From positions 66,546 through 79,108 of the forward strand of contig CAMPET010000224.1 in assembly GCA_946803715.1 (NCBI GenBank): DNA of 12,563 nt. Direction: 5' to 3'. Position numbers and translations under genes: made by a program. This document shows, in pieces, positions 1-8,225 of this stretch; within the stretch, counting starts at the first letter, position 1; every line of letters begins with the position of its first letter. The notes beneath the pieces are model-generated. The model worked only from the letters and a program-made list of their open reading frames with translations. It was not told the origin of the DNA and searched no databases. The DNA is from Beroe ovata. Taxonomy: Eukaryota; Ctenophora; Nuda; Beroida; Beroidae.

Positions 1-52
1 GGTGTGTGTGCGTGTGTGTGTGGCTGTGTGTCTCTGTGTGTGTGCGTGTGTG
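1..52. repeat. TG/GTGC microsatellite
   Basis: Imperfect (TG)n run with scattered CG, CT and GC interruptions at the left edge of the window. It probably continues beyond the edge. No coding content. Confidence 0.95.
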
Positions 53-2137
53 TAATGACGCTTACAGTCTAGATATGTGCGGAGGGAATCAAAAAGAGGG
101 TGAGAAATGGTTAGCAATTAGCAAATTGTGGCAAGTCTGTGGCTAGTCCATGTAAAATTACACTTGTATAATAATAATACCCACATGGTATCTATTACTA
201 TGTGATATGACTTTGTTCTATTGATTTTATACTAATCAAATTAAAATGGGAGTGAATTTACAAAATGACAAGTACAGCGATTTTCTTCAGACTCTGCACT
301 TAACTCGCATATAGCTGGTACCACTCCTGTTTTTAAGTCGAGATACCGGTTCTGGACAGCGTACGCCGTCGGATTTATGCACGTTAATAATGACATCAAA
401 TCTACTACCAAATCGCACAATAATACAAGCGCTCGCTTTACAGATTCACTGGGCAACACCCATTATCCAGCCCACTTGGGTTGTCAATGTCAGTTTCATA
501 CGATCCTAACCAAGATCCTCAATTGTAAAACTAATTCAAGGAATTCATTAAAACTAATTTGTGTGGTCAACCACATTTTTTAAAGGCGGAAGATGTTTTT
601 CGGAAAAACTCAACAAAAAATAAAACTTAATAGAAAATGATGCACTGACTACAACTGATATGGATCCCTCAAAAGCTGTGACTTGTAAATGACACTCACA
701 CACTACCACATTAAAAATTGCTCACGGCAAAGGAGCGAGGTAAATCCTACAGGAATCATAGAACTTTGTTCTGACTCACTGCAGTAGGCGGAGATAATCC
801 CATGAGATTGAGAGATAGAGAATGACCTAGCTTTGACGAATATTTTTCGTGAATAATCAATAATCATGCGAGGCCCCACCACTGCATACACCACGAGAGA
901 GGGAGATTCTGAGAATTGAGTCATAGACATCCGCCCTGGTTCTGTCAACTCCACCGTCATTGTGTAAATTTGATAATAATTCGGACGCAGGGCAGTGTCA
1001 TTTGCATCCGTATTGTGGGTACACACAGCTTATAATATCGCGGGGAGCTACTGCTAGGGGAGAGATCCTTTATCAACTGTCATTAGGAGGCAGGTGACCT
1101 GGGTTTTATGAGGGAGGGGAGATTAACACGCCAAACTGCTGCTGCTGCTATATGGGGGGTGACTGCTTCCCCGTGCTTGATATCAATGAGAGTGCCTAAT
1201 ATCATTGAGAATTATAATCAGCTCTCACGTCGGGAATTATGCGATTAAATTATTATAGCATTGGATTTTGAGAGCTGTATAACGGCATAATTACGTTCTC
1301 AGTACTGAGAGAGTTATGCTATTATGCTAATCTCAAAAACCGGATTTGATCGAAAATCACCGTGAATAGAGAAATTATTGTCAGTGGCTTTTGATGATAA
1401 CTCAGTTAAAAGTTTTATGAGGTCACCAACTCTTCACTTTTCTGGATGAGATTTGCGTGAAGATTATAAAATGTTTTATATTGATACTTACAACACAGAC
1501 AATTGTTCTTTCGACTGAAATTGTTCTTTTCCATTTTCATCTATAGCCTCTGAGAAAGCCAATCGGGTTGTGCATAGCACGAATAAGCGTTTTCAGTTTT
1601 GACTCTGACGCGCGCTGCCCCATCTTGCGACCCCGTGCTTTCGTGAATGCGGCGCGCGTATGTCACAGTGAGTGATACGCTACCATGCTGCATAAAGATG
1701 TAACGCAGGGCTGCCGCGCGTTCCGCTAAGTAAAGCGACACCCATTAACCTTGCCAGCTGAACTGGTTGCTATAGAAACGCAGCGATACACTTAACATGA
1801 TGTGGAAGTAGCTGGACTACATAATCGATATGTACATTATCATGTACAAGTAATAGCAAATGTATTCTTGATGATAAAGTAATAAATAATTCGATAGTAC
1901 ATGTAACATGCATGATGAAATTCAATCTAAAATCGCACAACTTCAGCTAAAAACTCTTACAAAACTAAATTTTGTGAATCTGGATCTATGATAAATGGCG
2001 ATGTTGTAATGCTGTATTCTTCTTCTTGTATAAAATCATATTAAATCTACGTAATCTTTGAAAAGTTGCTTTATCCCAAACCATAACAAAACCCAGAGAT
2101 CAACAATCTGTTGTACAAACGTTTGTCAAAATGTCAA
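53..2137. other. Gene-poor spacer left of CFAP95
   Basis: No exon pair with matching splice sites and reading phase was found on either strand, and the open frames present look random. What can be seen: a short GCTGCTGCTGCT run near 1138; an AT-rich patch with small imperfect inverted repeats at about 1180-1340 (for example CAGCTCTCA near 1219 answered by TGAGAGCTG near 1268); a CpG-rich patch at about 1600-1715 in otherwise AT-rich DNA; and an X-box-like site at 1766-1779. The CpG patch plus the X-box-like site could mark a promoter of a gene outside or undetected here, but that is speculation. Confidence 0.5.
1766..1779 (+). promoter_or_regulatory. X-box-like (RFX) site, weak support
   Basis: GTTGCTATAGAAAC fits the degenerate X-box pattern RYYNYY-AT-RRNRAC and matches 11 of 14 bases of the symmetric ideal GTTGCCATGGCAAC. 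It lies about 420 bp beyond the CFAP95 stop codon, so it is not an obvious promoter site for that gene. A pattern this loose is expected about 0.4 times by chance in a window of this size. Confidence 0.3.
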
Positions 2138-2143
2138 TTTAAT
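2138..2143 (-). terminator. Possible poly(A) signal ATTAAA for CFAP95
   Basis: On the minus strand ATTAAA, a common variant of the polyadenylation hexamer, lies about 53 nt past the CFAP95 stop codon. No AATAAA is seen nearby on that strand. Position and motif fit, but a hexamer is weak evidence by itself. Confidence 0.35.
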
Positions 2144-2195
2144 CCTAATTGCACTGGTACTAAAATCTAAAGCTCGAGGCTGGAGCTATGTTGAC

Positions 2196-4571
2196 TCATC
2201 TATATTTGGTTCCTATGGATGGTAGAATCGGCTTGCCCTGCAAAACAGTATTGAGAAATAATTAAAAATTCACAGTGGTGGTCGAGGGGGTAATAATTCA
2301 ATGACCGGATCACTGGTGTCAGTATCAGAGGGTGGTAACTCCTGTTTTGACATGAGGCAGGATGCTCAGATGTCAGAGAAACTTACCCTATGAACTGTAC
2401 TTGGTCCGTCAGCCGACTTCGTAACTCTGTACTCATCTTGCCACGTGTTGATCCCAAATCTCCGGTGATCGGTTCTATCGTAGAACTCACTGTGACTTTT
2501 CCTCCATCTCATTTCCGGTTTGATACTCACATTCTTCTGTAGGTGAGAAACAAGTGAGAAACAAGGGAGAAATCATTATGATAATGCTGAGGATGGTAAC
2601 TAGGAAGTGTGGGAAGAGAATATGACAAGGGTAGGTCGGGGTAGGGATAGTGGAGTGATATCAAGTTACGACTGTGTCACCAGAGAATCAACAGTATATG
2701 AATGTTGTGTCTTAACTGAGTGGAATGTTGACTGTGATAGAGGACTCAGAACATCAATAGTGGACTCACAATATCAATGGGAGTGTACTTGTACGGTGCT
2801 TTGTAATCTTCTCTGTTAGTTGTGTTTAGTAAGTACACATTCTGGTAGGGAACATGCTTTGCTATGCCTGTCTCTTGTACTCTGGGGAATACGGCTCATG
2901 ATGATTCACAAGAACAATGTGCTCATTTCATAGACCAAGTTAGGAGTTGTGAAATGTACCTTGCCCAATGGTGCTTCTTGAACGCCTCTTCATCCAACAT
3001 GAGCTTATGTATTTCCTTTTTCTGGAAGTCTGATTTCTTGTGAAGGTCTGCCATACGTTCTTTCATCTCACTTATTGGCGGTTCTTCCTGAAGTATTCTT
3101 CGTGTCAGGGGTATGATGGAAACTGGAGGATTGGCATGATGCTCTACTGTAGAACTGCTTTTGGGTTTTGCTTTTCCGTGAAAAAAACGTTAAATTTCGA
3201 TTTACATGATCTCCTCCCTCACTTCGAGCGATTGTGTCAAGTTGATTTGCTACTATACAAACTATTATCATCAACACTCTTATTGTGCTTCTGATTGCCA
3301 AAGTTTGAAACGTGCATTTAAAAGTGATTAGATCGAAATGCAGCAAGCAACACAGTCGAGTCGAAAACAGAAGTCGCGGTCAGTTTTAAGACATTTTATA
3401 AACTAACTAGATGAAAGCATATCAGATTGTTGATTTATCATAGACAATAGTTACACAAATCGGTAAAAGGGTCATAAGATTTGCAGATGTGTCCATTGTG
3501 TCCATCAATAAGGAAATGTCTAATGCACGTCTAATGCACGTCTAATGCACGTCCATTAGACGTCCATTAGACAGTCCGCTTAGTATGAAAATTTGATATT
3601 TTTGTCCATTGCACACCAGTGGACACAATGGCCACAATTTGTGCATTTTCGATGTCTAATGGACATGTTCATTGTTCAATGGACACAATGGACATCGATC
3701 TTGTGCATCTGGGTGGACACAATGGACACATCTACAAATCCGCCCTTGTTGATGGACATCAAACTGGTATTTTAGTCTAATGGACACAATGGGCAAATAT
3801 TGATCAATGTACACAATGGACACTGTGTGTCCAATTGACATGTGCATTGGACACACTGTGTTCATTGTGTCCATTGATCAATATTTGTCCATTAGACATC
3901 GAAAATGCACAAATTGTGGCCATTGTGTCCACTGGTGTGCAATGGACAAAAATACCAAATTTTCATACTGAGCGGAATGTCTAATGGACGTCTAATGGAC
4001 GTGCATTAGACGTGCATTAGACGTGCACTAGACATTCCCTTATTGATGGACACAATGGACACATCTACAAATCCTATGACCCTTTTGCCACCCTAACTAT
4101 TCCAATTTCCAGACCACAATGTTGACAATAAATCATTCCTAGACTTGACGGCTTTCGACACCGTGTGTCTACCCCTGTATATAAGTACTCACATAGCCAC
4201 GTATTTCCCCTCCAAACCCATTGGTGTATGTTGACTTGTGAAGGTTGTAGTTAGCAGGGTTCCTGATGTCGTAGTTCTTGGGCTCAGCTTCTCTCATGGC
4301 GTGCCTGTGTGACACAAGTCATCAGTTTCCAGCTATCGGTATTGGCTTATTCCTGTTATCGGGTGATGATGAACTATGTATGATGAGCAGATGTCATTGT
4401 TGAATGACAAGAGTAGCATATTATAAGTGGTCCATTCTAAGAGGTCCAGGACGTCTCGGCTAGACGTTCTCACCAGTTAGAGTTAAGAACACCAGTCCGG
4501 AATGAACAGTTGTTAGATCGGAGGAGAAGAGAGCCTTTCCGCTCAGCATATCTTGGGATTCCTCGTTCCAT
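2196..4571 (-). CDS. CFAP95: CFAP95 (C9orf135)-like cilia and flagella associated protein, six exons
   Basis: Exons in order of transcription: 4571-4474, 4304-4193, 3087-2960, 2881-2770, 2536-2387 and 2237-2196 (stop). Donors are GTGAGA, GTGAGT, GTACAT, GTGAGT and GTAAGT; acceptors end CACACAG, CTTCAG, CCCCAG, CTACAG and TTGCAG. All five junctions keep frame (phases 2,0,2,0,0), giving 213 residues. Landmarks that recall the vertebrate protein (about 229 residues): ERKGSLLLRSN at 10-20, REAEPKNYDI at 37-46, REDYKAPYKY at 136-145 and FGINTWQDEY at 177-186. The family match is from memory of the human protein. CFAP95 is reported on ciliary doublet microtubules; no enzyme motif, signal peptide or membrane segment is visible, as expected for a structural axonemal protein. 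The start at 4571 is the first ATG after a good acceptor-like tract (CCTCCTCGGCAG), so either the 5'UTR is spliced or a short coding exon lies upstream. Intron 2 (3088-4192) holds a fold-back element. An RFX X-box lies upstream. Exon boundaries are inferred, not RNA-proven. Confidence 0.85.
2543..2564 (-). repeat. Duplicated polypyrimidine tract at CFAP95 exon 5 acceptor
   Basis: The 11-mer GTGAGAAACAA occurs twice in tandem on the plus strand, followed by a diverged third copy. On the coding (minus) strand this reads TTGTTTCTCAC twice, directly before CTACAG, so it forms the pyrimidine tract of the exon 5 splice acceptor. Confidence 0.8.
2742..2780 (-). repeat. 20-bp imperfect tandem duplication across CFAP95 exon 4 donor
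   Basis: GGACTCAGAACATCAATAG and GGACTCACAATATCAATGG are spaced by 20 bp and differ at a few positions. On the minus strand one copy carries the exon 4 end and donor (ATT|GTGAGTCC). The other, lying just inside the intron, has TTCTGAGTCC and therefore no GT at the matching place. Confidence 0.75.
3518..3572. repeat. Five 11-bp subterminal repeats, left arm of copy 1
   Basis: Three head-to-tail GTCTAATGCAC units (3518, 3529, 3540) are followed by two GTCCATTAGAC units (3551, 3562). The latter is the reverse complement of GTCTAATGGAC, so the array switches orientation inside one arm. Confidence 0.92.
3979..4033. repeat. Five 11-bp subterminal repeats, right arm of copy 1
   Basis: Two GTCTAATGGAC units (3979, 3990), two GTGCATTAGAC units (4001, 4012) and one GTGCACTAGAC (4023). 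This is the mirror of the left-arm array, with the same unit length and the same orientation switch. Confidence 0.92.
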
Positions 4572-5048
4572 TCTGCCGAGGAGGAATAAGATGGTATCGA
4601 AAGTGATGAAATAAACATTGGATAAAACAAACGTCAATGAAAGTTTTCATCAGAAAATTTATAAAATGATGAACTACAACGTCAGTAAATACAATAATGA
4701 AAACTGAAATTTGTAAGATTTTACTTCTCATGAACCAACGAAAAATATTTAATACATTCAGAAATACGAATTATAGTCATGATTATTATCTGTTAATTCT
4801 TTCTCGAGAAAATGAAAAGAAAAGATGAAACATTGATAAAAAATAATTCCAAGGTTCCATCATGAAAAAATGGATACGCCATACTCAAAAAGATTATCTT
4901 ATATTTCGAACATAGAACAAATTCATCCAGGTAAAAAAAATTATTATCTGATTTCTTCTTTTATCATTCTTTATATAACAATCCCCTCAATCTTCATCGG
5001 TCATAATGTTTCTCTGCGATATCGAAACAATTTTTGCCAGTTTTTCCC
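4572..5048. other. AT-rich region upstream of CFAP95
   Basis: Mostly AT-rich with short A and T runs. On the minus strand it ends in a pyrimidine tract plus GGCAG just before the CFAP95 ATG, resembling a 3' splice site. It may hold the CFAP95 5'UTR intron and transcription start. No coding exon with matching phase was found. Confidence 0.5.
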
Positions 5049-5063
5049 GTTGCTACTGGCTAC
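5049..5063 (-). promoter_or_regulatory. Candidate RFX X-box upstream of CFAP95
   Basis: On the minus strand GTAGCC-AGT-AGCAAC fits the published RFX consensus GTNRCC-N(0-3)-RGYAAC at every specified base. It lies about 480 bp upstream of the CFAP95 start codon and downstream of the kinesin stop. RFX factors drive ciliary genes through such sites in animals. The motif is palindromic, so either strand reads as a site. Function here is inferred from motif and location. Confidence 0.55.
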
Positions 5064-5073
5064 CACTGGTGCC

Positions 5074-5142
5074 TTATGATTGGCATGGCCCCCAGACATG
5101 ATGTCGAGCTATATATTTCTGATTCAGGCGTGTAGCATCAGT
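5074..5142 (-). other. Possible extra 3' coding exon of the kinesin (alternative model)
   Basis: After CTGCTGCAG on the minus strand a 22-codon open frame runs to a TAA at 5074. It would join in phase 0 to a donor-like CAG|GTCTGT at the end of the kinesin frame (GTCTGT from 5297 down). Both sites are weak: the donor lacks A at +4 and the acceptor has few pyrimidines. If real, it would replace the last five residues of the kinesin. I prefer the unspliced end. Confidence 0.2.
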
Positions 5143-5279
5143 CTGCAGCAGCACCAGCTTGAGTATAAACTTTGCATCGCAATAACGTTGCCTATCACAA
5201 TACTCTGTCCTATCATTACTTTTTCGCTAAAATTACTCCATCGTCAATAAACATTTGAACCAAAAAATAACCCTGAATA

Positions 5280-8225
5280 TCACTGAATAGAACAGACCTG
5301 GCTGTCGGGATTGTCTTTTTCAAACTTAATGAGCTTGTCAACATCATCGAGTTTTGTATTCTCTGGTGTCAATATGGCATCGAGGGCAGATATATCAACT
5401 ACTTTTTTGTTATCCTGCTTTGCATTAGTAACAACGCCTTTGATATCATTAATCATATTCAGCATCAATTCAACTTTTCGCATGGCAACAGCAACGTCTA
5501 GGTTACCCAAATTTGGATTAGCTGCAACTTTCTTCATGTAAGAGCTGATCTTTTCTTTGTCATTTTGTGCATTGAGCTGTTTAGTACTCAGATTTTGGGC
5601 ACTTGGAACACCTTCAACGCGCTGTTTACCCCACACTTTCACTATGAGGGGCTCATCATTGAGGTAAGACAGCAATTGCTCTGTAACTGGGCTGTGAGAA
5701 AAGATTTTTGACCAGTTCCAATCGGGATTTTTTGAGGACACACACTCAGTTTTACTGTCATTCTCATCCAGATATAGTTTAAATTCACAAAAGACATCGT
5801 GGGATATCTTCGGGGGAATCCCCTTTGCTCCAAGTATTTTAAATTTGTAAGTCAGGTTATTTCCTATCAATTCAGATGGATCCTCAACAAAGTATTCGTC
5901 GTCATCGTCACCGATCGGAGATCCATCAGGCTTGAGTGGAGTTATTTCGACTTGTAAGAATCCCCTTTCTCTTGCTTCATAATCAGTGATAATAATACTT
6001 TCTTCGAAGCCAATGCGATAAGCCAGACATTTTAGATGGACTTGTGATTGCCCAATGAGAATATGACTCTTAACGTCCTCATAAAATGGATCTATCTCCT
6101 GAGGCAAGTCCCAGTCAGCGTCACCATCGACAAAATTTTGATACATTTCCACCATTTTGTACTTCCGGTTGATGAACTTGTTTCTGTCCCACATCCAGAA
6201 ATTACCATGAACAAGATCAATCATCTTCACCATAACCATAGTTCTTCCCCCTGCTAAACCTCTTGCTTGAGGTGATACCAGAGCAATATCAAAGTGTTTC
6301 TTTTTATCTAATTCCTCACTGATGGCATTCACTTCATTCACCATTGGCATCATTGTGATCAAATCTTCTTGGAGGAGTAACTCCTCCTCGTTCTTACCAG
6401 CTTTATTTACATCCCAGCCAGATTTCTCAGCAATCTCTGTTTGCACAGTATCCCATGTGACAGATTCGAAGTTCTTGCCTTCTTTAATTCCCTTTTTGAA
6501 CTGGTATGGATGATGCAGAACATAAACATGGCCTGAGCTAAACAAAATCCTGTCGTTATGCATGAGTTCCACCTTTGAGGTCAGTAAATCTCCATTCAAT
6601 GTGATCTTTGCGTTTTCTCGACAGGTTAGATATATCCCTTGTTTGTCAACCTCGATTAGTGCATGTTCCTCCATAATACTCAAGCCCTGTAGTTTTATGT
6701 TACATTTATCACCCTTTCCAACAAGTACCTTAGTCCTTTCAATGACATGGCACACAATTCCCGACAGTGCTGGATCTTCATTCAGATTCCAGAGATAAGG
6801 CTTCTTTTTCCTTTTCTCGCCTTCTGATTGTCGATTGCGAAGTTCTTCTTTTTCTTTCTCAAGTTCTCTTTTACTTGCCTCCAACTTTTCTTGAAGACTT
6901 CGCCTAGCATCATCTAGTTCACTTTGATTGTGTATCATTTGAGCCTTAATTTCTTCTTCCAGCTCTTTTCTCAGTTTTTCTTTCTCTTCAGCAGAGACTG
7001 GTGCATCAGGAACTTCTGCAGGCAGTCCTTGCAGTCCTTGTACTCCTTGCCCCCCTAGAAGTTTCATCAGCTTTGCATTTTCTTCCCTCAGTTCTCTGAT
7101 CAACTTTTCAGTCGGTGATTCATTAACACTTGCTTTAGTTTTTATTCTTTTCACCCTATCAGCAAATTTCAAAGTTGAGACACTTTCCTCAAAATTTATG
7201 TCAGCTGGGGATATGGCAGCCATCATAACTGTTTTACTATTACCGCCCAATGCGTTCTTGAGTAACCTTGTGAGGGCGGAATCTCTGAATGGAACAATGA
7301 TTTTGGTTTTCCCATCAGCAGAAGCTTGATCAGCCAGTGCAGAGATGACATTACCAAGAGTAGAAAGAGACTGATTGATTGCAGCACCTTCTTTAAGTCT
7401 GTCGCCAGCAGCACCTGTTGAAGCTGCTCTTTCACTGCCTGCTAAATCGACCAAGTTGATTATAGACACTTTTGTCATACCAGGCTGATTAGGTCCAGCA
7501 GCAGCAGTTTTTTGCGTGAATGTTATGGCTACAATAGTATGAGCTCTACTACTTGTAGCATTCATAGCTGTTGATGCAACAGTCCTATTCTTAGTCCCCA
7601 ACTCCATTTTCAATTCTATGTTCTCATAGCTCCCTACTTTGGACGATGTAAGTTTTTCTACATAAAACCCTTTCTTTGGGTGTTCTCGAATCTTCAAGCC
7701 TCCTTTGATTTTCATTGTCTCAATATTAAGTAAATCTCTAACTTGTTCATTGTAAATTTCTATCATACTCAGACTCACCTCAAACTCATCTTTTGGTTTC
7801 TCTGCACTCATCTCTGCTATTTTTGCAAAAAGGTTTTGACAAACTACTGGTATCACACCTCTATTTGCGCCATATCCTACAATAGAGTACGACTTTCCTG
7901 ATCCAGTTTGGCCATAAGCAAAAAGTGAACAATTATATCCTGACCATGCATTTTTCAGCACTCCCTCACCAAGATCTTGGAAAACCCTAGCTTGATCACA
8001 GTACCTTTCATCAGCAGGGTGCATATACCCACTTTCATCCTCTCTATAGCCATCATGAGACCAATAGCTAAAGTCAAATGTAAATTTTTTAGGCTCTGAA
8101 TCTGATTTTGGATCTTTTATATAAGTTGTATTGCCTTGCATATCAACTATCAATTTTGCTCCCCTGTCTTTTTCTCTTTGGTTGAATGGCCTGACCCTGA
8201 CAGCAACTTTGATGTTCTCTGCCAT
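5280..8225 (-). CDS. KIF28: Kinesin-3 family motor, KIF28/KLP-6 type, intronless
   Basis: A 981-residue microtubule motor. The start chosen is the ATG at 8225 (MAENIKVAVRVRPFN), where kinesin homology begins; the frame stays open 79 codons further into repeat DNA, but that part is not kinesin. Motor domain about 1-360: P-loop GQTGSGKS at 105-112, switch I NATSSR at 222-227, switch II DLAGSE at 260-265, relay region 280-297. Neck and first coil about 358-391, a Gly/Pro-rich break 391-411, acidic-basic coiled coil about 412-471. FHA domain about 477-573 (phosphothreonine-binding fold). A conserved kinesin-3 tail region about 615-750 and a C2-like region about 790-868 (DVFCEFKLYLDE...LIVKVWGKQ). 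A helical tail ends in CSIQ, a possible prenylation motif. KLP-6 of C. elegans works in sensory cilia, and human KIF28 is a pseudogene of similar length. The kinesin-3 class is certain; the KIF28 subfamily call rests on domain order, length and remembered motifs. It lies upstream of CFAP95 on the same strand, and its 5' side abuts a fold-back repeat. Confidence 0.92.
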   Translation of the reverse strand: MAENIKVAVRVRPFNQREKDRGAKLIVDMQGNTTYIKDPKSDSEPKKFTFDFSYWSHDGYREDESGYMHPADERYCDQARVFQDLGEGVLKNAWSGYNCSLFAYGQTGSGKSYSIVGYGANRGVIPVVCQNLFAKIAEMSAEKPKDEFEVSLSMIEIYNEQVRDLLNIETMKIKGGLKIREHPKKGFYVEKLTSSKVGSYENIELKMELGTKNRTVASTAMNATSSRAHTIVAITFTQKTAAAGPNQPGMTKVSIINLVDLAGSERAASTGAAGDRLKEGAAINQSLSTLGNVISALADQASADGKTKIIVPFRDSALTRLLKNALGGNSKTVMMAAISPADINFEESVSTLKFADRVKRIKTKASVNESPTEKLIRELREENAKLMKLLGGQGVQGLQGLPAEVPDAPVSAEEKEKLRKELEEEIKAQMIHNQSELDDARRSLQEKLEASKRELEKEKEELRNRQSEGEKRKKKPYLWNLNEDPALSGIVCHVIERTKVLVGKGDKCNIKLQGLSIMEEHALIEVDKQGIYLTCRENAKITLNGDLLTSKVELMHNDRILFSSGHVYVLHHPYQFKKGIKEGKNFESVTWDTVQTEIAEKSGWDVNKAGKNEEELLLQEDLITMMPMVNEVNAISEELDKKKHFDIALVSPQARGLAGGRTMVMVKMIDLVHGNFWMWDRNKFINRKYKMVEMYQNFVDGDADWDLPQEIDPFYEDVKSHILIGQSQVHLKCLAYRIGFEESIIITDYEARERGFLQVEITPLKPDGSPIGDDDDEYFVEDPSELIGNNLTYKFKILGAKGIPPKISHDVFCEFKLYLDENDSKTECVSSKNPDWNWSKIFSHSPVTEQLLSYLNDEPLIVKVWGKQRVEGVPSAQNLSTKQLNAQNDKEKISSYMKKVAANPNLGNLDVAVAMRKVELMLNMINDIKGVVTNAKQDNKKVVDISALDAILTPENTKLDDVDKLIKFEKDNPDSQVCSIQ

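Larger units (their letters stand above)
3446..4101. mobile_element. Fold-back (long inverted repeat) element, copy 1, in CFAP95 intron 2
   Basis: Almost the whole 656 bp is one imperfect palindrome. The outer arms are 3446-3665 and 3886-4101, beginning AATAGTTA and then GGYAAAAGGGTCATA on both ends. Inner arms 3781-3836 and 3841-3892 continue the pairing, with an extra unpaired block at about 3666-3780 on the left side. That block itself repeats arm sequence (GGACACAATGGACACATC). The arms are built of short repeats, notably GTCCATTGTGTCC and an 11-mer GTCTAATGSAC. No transposase frame is present, so it would be non-autonomous. No clear target-site duplication was found; the exact ends rest on comparison of both arms and of the copy at 8231. 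The plus and minus frames of 60-72 codons inside it are by-products of the repeats. Confidence 0.88.

Noticed and set aside
241-459. 72-codon minus-strand frame with an acceptor-like CCAG
   Set aside because: Pyrimidine tract is poor and no partner exon in matching phase was found.
703-1026. 107-codon minus-strand open frame
   Set aside because: No recognisable domain, no supporting splice sites and ordinary AT-rich composition; it was also tested as a last exon of CFAP95, but the exon at 2237-2196 fits better in phase and position.
1541-1741. 66-codon minus-strand open frame over the CpG-rich patch
   Set aside because: High GC lowers stop frequency; the translation shows no protein-like features or family match.
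2525-2525. Direct joining of CFAP95 exon 3 to an acceptor at 2525
   Set aside because: It would keep frame but skips the well-formed exon at 2881-2770; including that exon restores phase with the better CTACAG acceptor at 2537.
3040-3346. Overlapping 84- and 92-codon frames on both strands
   Set aside because: They overlap CFAP95 exon 3 in other frames and run on through intron 2 sequence; neither looks like protein.
3593-3874. Frames rich in MDT/WTQW repeats
   Set aside because: By-products of TGGACACAATGG repeats in the fold-back element, not genes.
3440-4110. CRISPR-like array (regular short repeats)
   Set aside because: The repeats are contiguous 11-mers in two orientations without unique spacers, inside a eukaryotic palindromic element.
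4543-4731. 62-codon minus-strand frame near the CFAP95 start
   Set aside because: It reads the exon 1 region in the wrong frame; the frame starting at 4571 continues CFAP95 homology across the splice junction.
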